From assembly GCF_000720635.1 (NCBI RefSeq), contig NZ_JOCF01000115.1:1-14346 (forward strand): a DNA stretch of 14,346 bases. Direction: 5' to 3'. Positions 7,017-13,000 of the stretch are shown piece by piece; the first letter of the stretch is position 1, and every line of letters begins with the position of its first letter. This DNA is from Streptomyces sp. NRRL WC-3742. GTDB lineage: Bacteria; Actinomycetota; Actinomycetes; Streptomycetales; Streptomycetaceae. Made by a program: the position numbers and the translations under genes. The notes under the pieces are model-generated. The model was not told where the DNA came from, did not search any database, and saw only the letters and a list, made by a program, of their open reading frames with translations.

Positions 7017-7030
7017 TGAAACCTGTTCCT
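7017..7030. promoter_or_regulatory. KstR-type operator candidate B
   Basis: TGAAACCTGTTCCT matches seven of eight fixed positions of TnnAACnnGTTnnA and shares TGAAACCTG with candidate A. It starts four bases after the tetR stop, about 160 bases before the secreted toroid gene, and includes most of a TTGAAA -35-like hexamer. Its right half merges into the neighbouring repeat, which lowers its weight. Confidence 0.4.
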
Positions 7031-7097
7031 GCTCCGGGTCCTGCTCCGGCTCCGGGTCCCGTTCCTGATCCGGCTCCCTCTCCGGGCCCTGCTCCGG
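7022..7097 (+). repeat. Degenerate 6/12-bp repeat (Pro-X dipeptide coding pattern)
   Basis: TCCGG recurs at 7033, 7045, 7051, 7069, 7081 and 7093, every interval a multiple of six. Read from 7022 the DNA encodes alternating proline (PVPAPGPAPAPGPVPDPAP and on), open until TAG at 7136-7138. No start or ribosome site serves this frame. It may be a former tail of the tetR gene in another frame. Confidence 0.6.
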
Positions 7098-7135
7098 TAC
7101 GCGGCGGCCCGGGGCCCGTCCCGCGGCCCGGCGGC

Positions 7136-7141
7136 TAGAGT
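7136..7141 (+). promoter_or_regulatory. Candidate -10 element for the ECF/receptor operon
   Basis: TAGAGT fits TAnnnT, 51 bases before the ATG at 7193. No good -35 is visible in the G/C-rich stretch before it. A GAAAGG ribosome site follows at 7175-7180. Confidence 0.35.
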
Positions 7142-7192
7142 CGACGGGCCCGCCCGGGGCCGCCCCCGCTCACCGAAAGGCACGACCGCATC

Positions 7193-8437
7193 ATGCTCAC
7201 CGCCGCCCGCCTGGGCGCCGCCGCCCTGTCCGCCGCGCTGTCCTCCGTGCTGCTGACGGGCCTCGCCGCCGCCCCGGCCCTCGCCGACGTTCCCACGCCC
7301 GCCATCCCGGAGGGCCTGTACGGCAAGGGCGACCCGACGTACGACGGCGTCTGGCGGCAGTCCCTCGCCCTGACCGCGCTGGCCGGCGCCAAGGTCACCC
7401 CGGCCGACTCGGCGGTCGCCTGGCTCACCGGCCAGCAGTGCGAGGACGGCGGCTGGCCCTCCTACCGGGCCGCCGGCGCGGCCTGCGACGCCAAGTTCGA
7501 GGACAGCAACGCCACCGCCGTCGCCGTCCAGGCCCTCATCGCCCTCGGCGGGCACCAGGACGCCGTCGACAAGGGCGTCAAGTGGTTCAAGGCCAACCAG
7601 AACGCGGACGGCAGCTGGGCCTACAACCCCGGCAACCCGGGCGACGCCAACTCCACCGCCCTCGCGATCAGCGCCCTCCTCGCCGCCAGGACCGACCCGG
7701 CGGGCGTCGCCAAGTCCGGCAAGTCCGCGTACGACGGGCTCGCGCTCTACCAGCTCGGCTGCGCCGCCCCCGCCGACCAGCGCGGCGCCTTCGCCTACCA
7801 GCCGGCCCCCCAGGGCGGCGCGCTCGCCCCCAACTCCCTCGCCACCGGCCAAGCCGCCCTCGCCGCCGCCGGCGGACACCTGCCCGTCGCCACCACCGTC
7901 CGCAGCGACGCCGCGCCCAAGGCCCTGGCCTGCACCGACGCCGCCGCCACCGGACCGGTCTCCCGCCTCGACTCGGGCGAGGCCGTCGCCGCGTACGTCA
8001 CCGCCCAGCTCACCTCGGGCGGCAACCACCTCACCCTCACCACCCCCGGCGCGGCCCCCACCCCCGACTACACCGCCACCGCCTGGGCCGCCCTCGGCCT
8101 CATCCAGTCCGGCCACCCCCAGCAGGCCGCCGACGCCGTCGACTGGCTCACCGGGCAGGGCGCCACCTGGACCAAGAACGGCACCGACGCGGGCGCCACC
8201 GCCAGCCTCCTCCTCGTCACCCAGGCCGCCCACGGCGACACCGCCGCCCTCACCGGCCAACTCACCGCCCTCGGCCCCACCCCCAAGGCCACCACCGCCC
8301 CCGCGCCCACCACCACCTCCGAGCCCAAGCACAACGACGGCATCGGCCAGTACTGGCTCATCATCGTCGGCCTCCTCGTCGGCATCGGCGGCGGCTTCCT
8401 CCTCAGCCTCCAGCGCAAGCGCACCCCCCGCCCATGA
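7193..8437 (+). CDS. Secreted, C-terminally anchored alpha/alpha-toroid protein (candidate ligand-binding receptor subunit)
   Basis: The 414-residue protein starts at ATG after GAAAGG (12 bases spacing). A Sec signal peptide (1-31) ends in PALA. The mature region has alpha/alpha-toroid repeats: QQCEDGGWPSY (81-91), a DSNATAVAVQALIAL helix (104-118), QNADGSWAYN (136-145), NSTALAISALLAA (153-165) and YTATAWAALGLIQSG (293-307). Cysteines 83, 98, 190 and 247 could form disulfides. A Thr/Pro linker (about 360-378) leads to one transmembrane helix (about 387-405) and a basic tail; no LPXTG sorting motif is present. Database tools tend to call this prenyltransferase/squalene oxidase repeat, but a surface-tethered toroid next to ECF transporter genes suggests ligand capture, like the alpha domain of intrinsic factor. 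It overlaps the next gene as ATGA. Fold and topology are well supported; the role is inferred. Confidence 0.87.
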   Translation: MLTAARLGAAALSAALSSVLLTGLAAAPALADVPTPAIPEGLYGKGDPTYDGVWRQSLALTALAGAKVTPADSAVAWLTGQQCEDGGWPSYRAAGAACDAKFEDSNATAVAVQALIALGGHQDAVDKGVKWFKANQNADGSWAYNPGNPGDANSTALAISALLAARTDPAGVAKSGKSAYDGLALYQLGCAAPADQRGAFAYQPAPQGGALAPNSLATGQAALAAAGGHLPVATTVRSDAAPKALACTDAAATGPVSRLDSGEAVAAYVTAQLTSGGNHLTLTTPGAAPTPDYTATAWAALGLIQSGHPQQAADAVDWLTGQGATWTKNGTDAGATASLLLVTQAAHGDTAALTGQLTALGPTPKATTAPAPTTTSEPKHNDGIGQYWLIIVGLLVGIGGGFLLSLQRKRTPRP

Positions 8438-9363
8438 CCTCCGCCCCCCACCCCGCCACCCGGGCCACCCGCCCGGGCGGCGACACCGGCAGCCCCGACA
8501 GCTCCCCCGCAGCGGCAGACACCCACCCCGTCGAGCGCCGTGCGAGCACCACCGGCCAGCCCGCCCAGGCCGCCGGCCTCCCAGCCCTCACCACGGCCGA
8601 CACTCCTTCGGCTGCCGATACCCACCGCCTCTCCGCGGCCCGGGCCGTCCGCCCGGGCCGCGGCACCGCCGTGGCCGGCCGGGCTGCCGGGGCGGGTGCG
8701 CGTAGCGGCACACGGCGTGGGGGCCGGCTCGGGGTTGTGCTGGTGCCGGTGTTGGCCGTGCTCGTCGTCCTCGCGGGGGCCGGGACGGCGGAGGCTGCCG
8801 GGTATCGGTACTGGTCGTTCTGGCGTGGGGCGGACGGCGGGTGGGCCTATCAGCAGCAGGGGCCCGCGATCGCCGTCCCGACGGACGGGGCGGTGGACGG
8901 GTGGCGGTTCGCCGTGAGCCCCGACGGTGGCCAGGACGCCGCCAAGCCGCGCGTCGGCGCCGACTTCGCCGCCGCGTGCGCGGGCACACCTGCGCAGCAG
9001 GGCCGCAAGCGGGTGGCCGTGGTGCTGGACTTCGGCACCGCCGAGGACGCCGGCTCCGCCGGGCCGCCGCCGGAGCAGCGCACGCTGTGCGCCTCCGTCG
9101 CGCCGGGCGCCACCTCGGCCGAGGTGCTGGCCGCCGCCGCACCGCCGCTGCGCTACGACACCAACGGCCTGCTCTGCGCCATCTCCGGCTTCCCGAAGGC
9201 CGGTTGCGCCGACCAGCTCGGCTCGGCCGCCCAACCGGCGGCCGCCGCCCCCGGCTCCTCCCCGTCGAGCGGCCCCGACCTCGGCCTGATCGCCGGTGGC
9301 GCACTGGTCGCCGTTCTGGCGGGCGGCGCCGTCTGGCAGGCCCGCCGCCGCCGTTCGACGTGA
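8434..9363 (+). CDS. Secreted, anchored small-domain protein (SCO2322-family-like; possible permuted transcobalamin-type beta domain)
   Basis: The ATG overlaps the upstream stop as ATGA (8434-8437), giving 309 residues. Residues 1-95 are a low-complexity Ala/Thr/Pro tail, unusual before a signal sequence; an in-frame GTG at 8671 (residue 80) would give a normal signal peptide. A hydrophobic stretch (100-118) ends in TAEAAGY. The exported domain (about 123-262) begins YRYWSFWRGADGGW and includes DGWRFAV (155-161), KRVAVVLDF (192-200), VAPGATSAEVLAAA (222-235) and YDTNGLLCAISGF (241-253). Cysteines are at 182, 219, 248 and 258. A Ser/Pro linker, a helix (284-302) and RRRR follow. I recall this protein type, next to such a toroid and ECF genes, as the SCO2322 family. 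Role as receptor partner is inferred. Confidence 0.82.
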   Translation: MTSAPHPATRATRPGGDTGSPDSSPAAADTHPVERRASTTGQPAQAAGLPALTTADTPSAADTHRLSAARAVRPGRGTAVAGRAAGAGARSGTRRGGRLGVVLVPVLAVLVVLAGAGTAEAAGYRYWSFWRGADGGWAYQQQGPAIAVPTDGAVDGWRFAVSPDGGQDAAKPRVGADFAAACAGTPAQQGRKRVAVVLDFGTAEDAGSAGPPPEQRTLCASVAPGATSAEVLAAAAPPLRYDTNGLLCAISGFPKAGCADQLGSAAQPAAAAPGSSPSSGPDLGLIAGGALVAVLAGGAVWQARRRRST

Positions 9364-9383
9364 CCGGCCTCAAGGACCAGCCC

Positions 9384-9455
9384 ATGCCGCCCACCCCCAA
9401 CCCCGTGCACAGGAAGTCGGCGGGCCTGACTTCCCACGCGCCCACCAGCGCCTGA
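9384..9455 (+). CDS. Possible 23-residue small ORF between the receptor and ecfT genes
   Basis: In the 118-base gap before ecfT, an ATG follows AAGGA (9372-9376) with seven bases spacing and opens a 23-codon frame (MPPTPNPVHRKSAG and on). It could be a translated spacer or leader peptide, or chance. Nothing else clear is in the gap apart from the AGGA ribosome site of the next gene. Confidence 0.2.
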   Translation: MPPTPNPVHRKSAGLTSHAPTSA

Positions 9456-9481
9456 CCACCCCACCTACCAGGAACACCCCC

Positions 9482-10588
9482 GTGCCCCCTCCCCGCAGTA
9501 CCCGAACGCCCGCCGGGCCGCGCCAACTGCACCCCGGTGCCTGGTGGTTGTGGGCGCTCGGGATGGGTGCGGCAGCGACCCGCACCACCAATCCCGCGAT
9601 CCTTCTCCTGATCGCCGCCGTCGCCGGCTACGTCGTCGCCGCGCGGCGCGGCGATGCGCCCTGGTCGCGGTCGTACGGGGCGTTCCTGCGCCTGGGGCTG
9701 GTCGTGCTGGGCATCCGGGTGGTGTTCGCCGTGCTGCTCGGTTCGCCGGTGCCCGGTACGCATGTGCTGTTCTCCCTGCCCGAAGTGCCCCTGCCCGCCT
9801 GGGCGCAGGGGGTGCGAATCGGTGGCCGGGTGACGTTGGAGGGCCTGCTGGCCGCGCTCTACGACGGGCTGCGCCTGGCGACCCTGCTGGTCTGCGTGGG
9901 CGCCGCCAACTCCCTCGCCAGCCCGGCGCGCCTGCTGCGGGCCCTGCCCGGGGCGTTGTACGAGGCGGGGGTGGCGGTGGTCGTGGCGATGACCTTCGCC
10001 CCGAATCTGGTGGCCGACGTGCGCCGCCTGCGTGCGGCCCGCCGTCTGCGGGGCCGTGAGGACCGGGGCATCGCCGCCGTGCTGAGCGTCGGACTCCCGG
10101 TCCTGGAGGGCGCGTTGGAGCGTTCGGTGGCGCTCGCCGCCGCCATGGACACCCGTGGTTTCGGCCGTACCGCCGACGTCCCGCGCCGCCTCGCCCTCGC
10201 CACGGCCGCGCTCACCCTGGCCGGGCTGCTGGGCGTCTGCCTGGCCGCGTACGGCCTGCTGACGGCGGGCGGCACCGGCTGGGCGCTGCCCGTCCTCGCC
10301 CTGGGCCTGGCCGCCGCCTTCGCCGGGCTGGCGCTCGGCAGCCGACGGTCCGTCAGAACCCGTTACCGGCCCGACCCTTGGGTGCTCCCCGAGTGGCTCA
10401 CCGCCACCTCCGGCCTCGCCGTGGCCGCGCTGACCACGTACCTGGCGGGCGCCGACCCCGCCGCCTTCGCCCCGACCGTCGTCCCGCCGTCCGTCCCCGC
10501 GCTGCCGCTGGGCGCCGTCCTGGCCGTACTGCTGGGCCTGGTACCGGCGTTGGCCGCCCCGAAACCGCCCTCAGCGGCCTCGACCTGA
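9482..10588 (+). CDS. Energy-coupling factor (ECF) transporter transmembrane T component
   Basis: The GTG at 9482 follows AGGA (9470-9473) with eight bases spacing. The 368-residue protein has several hydrophobic helices (about 21-33, 38-53, 70-87, 128-143, 160-175, 238-260, 267-288, 325-350). It has the two cytoplasmic EcfT-type coupling regions: an arginine-rich one around AARRLRGRED (about 185-194) and AMDTRGFG (221-228), which normally contact the ATPases. EcfT links two ATPase domains to a substrate-binding S component in the membrane. The next gene is the fused ATPase and the one after it the S component, so this is a complete single-locus ECF transporter. The C-terminal end (KPPSAAST) runs into ATPase-coding DNA in another frame, so this end may have been altered by a deletion. 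Confidence 0.88.
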   Translation: MPPPRSTRTPAGPRQLHPGAWWLWALGMGAAATRTTNPAILLLIAAVAGYVVAARRGDAPWSRSYGAFLRLGLVVLGIRVVFAVLLGSPVPGTHVLFSLPEVPLPAWAQGVRIGGRVTLEGLLAALYDGLRLATLLVCVGAANSLASPARLLRALPGALYEAGVAVVVAMTFAPNLVADVRRLRAARRLRGREDRGIAAVLSVGLPVLEGALERSVALAAAMDTRGFGRTADVPRRLALATAALTLAGLLGVCLAAYGLLTAGGTGWALPVLALGLAAAFAGLALGSRRSVRTRYRPDPWVLPEWLTATSGLAVAALTTYLAGADPAAFAPTVVPPSVPALPLGAVLAVLLGLVPALAAPKPPSAAST

Positions 10589-10590
10589 CG

Positions 10591-12114
10591 GTGCCCGAGG
10601 GCGAACTGTGCCTGCTGGTGGGCCCGTCCGGCTCGGGCAAGTCGACGCTGCTGGGCACGGTCTCCGGCCTGGTGCCGCACTTCACGGGCGGGGTGCTGCA
10701 CGGCCGGGTGACGGTCGCCGGGCGGGACACCCGCGAGCACCGTCCGCGTGACCTCGCCGACCTGGTCGGCACCGTCGGGCAGGACCCGCTCGCACACTTC
10801 GTCACCGACACCGTGGAGGACGAACTCGCCTACGGCATGGAGTCCTTGGGCCTGCCGGGCGACGTGATGCGCCGCCGCGTCGAGGAGACCCTCGACCTCC
10901 TGGGGCTCGCCGACCTGCGCGGCCGCGCCCTCACCTCACTCTCCGGCGGCCAACAGCAGCGCGTCGCGATCGGCTCGGTGCTCACCGTGCACCCGCGCGT
11001 CCTCGTCCTGGACGAGCCCACCTCGGCGCTCGACCCTGGCGCGGCCGAGGAGGTGCTGGCCGTCCTGCAGCGCCTGGTGCACGACCTGGGCACCACCGTG
11101 CTGATGGCCGAGCACCGGCTGGAACGGGTGGTCCAGTACGCCGACCAGGTCCTGTTGCTGAGCCCCGGCGCCCCGCCCGTGCTGGGCGAGCCGGCCGAGG
11201 TGATGGCGCACTCGCCGGTGCACCCGCCGGTGGTGGGCCTGGGCCGGCTCGCCGGGTGGCGGCCGCTGCCGCTGTCCGTCCGCGACGCCCGCCGCAAGGC
11301 CGCCGGCCTGCGCGAACGCCTCGACGGGCGCGCCCCCGCCACCCCCGTGACCCCGACGTCCGACCCCGTCGCCGCCGTCGAGCGCCTCGTCGTGCGCCGG
11401 GGCCCGGTGCCCGCGCTGCGCGGCGTCGACCTCGTGCTGTGCCCCGGCGAGATCACCGCCCTGATGGGCCGCAACGGCGCCGGCAAGTCCACCCTCCTGG
11501 GCAGCCTGGTCGGACTGCACGCGCCCGCCTTCGGCACCGTCCGGGTCGGCGGCCGCATCCCGCACCGCACCCGCCCGGCCGAGCTGATCCGCGAGGTCGG
11601 CCTCGTCCCGCAGGACCCGCGCGACCTGCTGTACGGCGAGTCGGTGGCCGCCGAGTGCGCCGCCGCCGACTCCGACGCGCACGCCGAACCCGGCACCTGC
11701 CGCGCCCTGGTGGAGCGGCTGCTGCCCGGCATCGCCGACACCGCGCACCCGCGCGACCTCTCCGAGGGCCAGCGGCTCACCCTGGCCCTGGCCGTGGTGC
11801 TCACCGCCCGGCCCCCGCTGCTGCTGCTCGACGAGCCGACCCGCGGCCTGGACTACGCCGCCAAGGCCCGGCTGGTCGCCGTCCTGCGCGACCTCGCCGC
11901 CGAGCGGCACGCCGTCCTGCTGGCCACCCACGACGTCGAGCTGGCCGCCGAACTCGCCCACCGCACGGTGATCCTGGCCGAGGGCGAGGTCGTCGCGGAC
12001 GGCCCGACCGCCGAGGTCGTGGTCTCCTCCCCCGCCTTCGCCCCGCAGGTCGCCAAGGTGCTGGCGCCGGGGCCCTGGCTCACCGTCCGCCAGGTCGCGG
12101 AGGCGCTGGCGTGA
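10591..12114 (+). CDS. Fused two-domain ECF ATPase (EcfA-EcfA' type); N-terminus atypical
   Basis: Two ABC ATPase domains lie in one chain. Numbered from the GTG at 10591 (507 residues), domain 1 has Walker A GPSGSGKST (11-19), Q-loop VGQDP (62-66), LSGGQQQR (117-124), Walker B VLVLDEP (137-143) and H175. Domain 2 has GRNGAGKST (293-301), VPQDP (339-343), a variant signature LSEGQR (390-395), LLLLDEP (410-416) and H447. The usual first strand and aromatic A-loop before domain 1 are absent. The frame is open upstream to 10378, with TTG 10378 and GTG 10393 as other starts, but that part overlaps ecfT and reads as Arg-rich nonsense. It retains ETALSGLDLT just before the GTG. The ecfT stop ends two bases before the GTG, so reinitiation is plausible. 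It drives substrate uptake with EcfT and the S component. Confidence 0.85.
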   Translation: MPEGELCLLVGPSGSGKSTLLGTVSGLVPHFTGGVLHGRVTVAGRDTREHRPRDLADLVGTVGQDPLAHFVTDTVEDELAYGMESLGLPGDVMRRRVEETLDLLGLADLRGRALTSLSGGQQQRVAIGSVLTVHPRVLVLDEPTSALDPGAAEEVLAVLQRLVHDLGTTVLMAEHRLERVVQYADQVLLLSPGAPPVLGEPAEVMAHSPVHPPVVGLGRLAGWRPLPLSVRDARRKAAGLRERLDGRAPATPVTPTSDPVAAVERLVVRRGPVPALRGVDLVLCPGEITALMGRNGAGKSTLLGSLVGLHAPAFGTVRVGGRIPHRTRPAELIREVGLVPQDPRDLLYGESVAAECAAADSDAHAEPGTCRALVERLLPGIADTAHPRDLSEGQRLTLALAVVLTARPPLLLLDEPTRGLDYAAKARLVAVLRDLAAERHAVLLATHDVELAAELAHRTVILAEGEVVADGPTAEVVVSSPAFAPQVAKVLAPGPWLTVRQVAEALA

Positions 12115-12950
12115 TGAGAAGTCACCCCGTGCCGCTCGGCCGCCGCTCCGTCCTCGCCCTCTCCCTCGTCTCCCTCGTCGGCGTGGCCGCCTTCGGCTGG
12201 CCGCTGCTCGCCTCGACGAAGTCCGCGCTGGTCGGCCACTCCGCCGACGCGCCCTGGCTGTTCGCCCTGCTGCTGCCGCTCCTCCTGGCCGTCGTCATCG
12301 CGCAGATCAGCGAGGGCCGGTCGGCGGGCGGGGGCGCGCCGGGCCTGGACGCCAAGTCCGTCGCCCTGCTGGGCGTCCTGGCCGCGGCGGGCGCCGCGCT
12401 GCGCCCGCTGGGCGCGGGGACGGCGGGGCTGGAGCCGATGTTCTTCCTGATGGTGCTCTCCGGCCGCGTCCTCGGCCCGGGCTTCGGCTTCGTCCTCGGC
12501 TCGCTGTCGATGTTCGCCTCCGCCCTGCTGACCGGCGGGGTCGGGCCGTGGCTGCCGTTCCAGATGCTCGCCATGGGCTGGGTCTGCCTCGGCGCGGGCC
12601 TGCTCCCGGGCGCCGCCACCCTGCGCGGGCGCGGCGAACTCGCCCTACTCGCGGTGTACGGCGCGCTGTCCGCCGTCCTCTACGGCACGATCATGAACCT
12701 CCAGGGCTGGCCGTACATCGCGGGTCTCTCGGGCTCCATCTCCTTCGTCCCCGGCGACCCGCTGCCCGCCAACCTCCTGCGCTTCGCCGCCTACTGCCTC
12801 ACCACCTCCCTCGGCTGGGACCTCCCGCGCGCCGCCCTCACCGTCGTCCTCTGCCTCACCCTCGGCACCCCCGTCCTGCGCGCCCTGCGCCGCACCACCC
12901 GCCGGGCCGCCTTCGACGCCCCGGTCTCCTTCCGCCCACCGGAGGCGTGA
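12114..12950 (+). CDS. ECF transporter substrate-binding S component
   Basis: The ATG shares a base with the ATPase stop (TGATG, 12112-12116), indicating coupled translation. The 278-residue protein is almost wholly hydrophobic, with helices at about 12-34, 46-65, 81-97, 106-126, 128-142, 148-165, 177-194 and 238-257. That is somewhat more than the six-helix core usual in S components, so the first one or two may be an N-terminal addition. The central stretch with GLEPMFFLMVLSG (105-117), GPGFGFVLGSLSMFASALLT (121-140) and GGVGPWLPFQMLAMGW (141-156) is typical of S components of the ECF_trnsprt kind. The S component sets the substrate. No residue seen here identifies it; the receptor-like genes upstream hint at cobalamin or another large cofactor. 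Confidence 0.85.
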   Translation: MRSHPVPLGRRSVLALSLVSLVGVAAFGWPLLASTKSALVGHSADAPWLFALLLPLLLAVVIAQISEGRSAGGGAPGLDAKSVALLGVLAAAGAALRPLGAGTAGLEPMFFLMVLSGRVLGPGFGFVLGSLSMFASALLTGGVGPWLPFQMLAMGWVCLGAGLLPGAATLRGRGELALLAVYGALSAVLYGTIMNLQGWPYIAGLSGSISFVPGDPLPANLLRFAAYCLTTSLGWDLPRAALTVVLCLTLGTPVLRALRRTTRRAAFDAPVSFRPPEA

Positions 12951-12951
12951 C

Positions 12952-12969
12952 CGGCGGGCGGTCCCGCCG
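12952..12969 (+). terminator. Hairpin after the S-component gene
   Basis: CGGCGGG (12952-12958) pairs with CCCGCCG (12963-12969) around a CGGT loop, beginning two bases after the stop. A likely end for the 7193-12950 operon. Confidence 0.55.
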
Positions 12970-12986
12970 AGGTCCGGGACACGCCC

Positions 12987-12992
12987 TAAGCT
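12987..12992 (+). promoter_or_regulatory. -10 element of a probably leaderless lipoprotein gene
   Basis: TAAGCT fits TAnnnT and ends eight bases before the ATG at 13001. Transcription would then start at or next to the A of ATG, and no ribosome site is visible. Confidence 0.45.
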
Positions 12993-13000
12993 CTCCGACC

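Noticed and set aside
7014..7192. Cobalamin or other vitamin riboswitch ahead of the receptor/ECF operon
   Set aside because: I looked for a B12 box and associated conserved words and found none. The space is filled by an operator-like site, a Pro-X repeat and G/C-rich DNA.
6275..8332. A 685-codon minus-strand open frame across the tetR and secreted toroid genes
   Set aside because: It is a by-product of extreme C at plus-strand wobble positions. Its product is glycine/arginine-rich with no domain, while the plus strand encodes clear families.
8350..8437. Sortase signal at the C-terminus of the secreted toroid protein
   Set aside because: There is no LPXTG, LAXTG or similar motif before the helix, so a simple transmembrane anchor is more likely.
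10378..10590. ATPase start at TTG 10378 or GTG 10393
   Set aside because: This would add about 70 Arg/Pro-rich residues that overlap ecfT in another frame, with no ribosome site. It is kept only as an alternative because it would preserve ETALSGLDLT.
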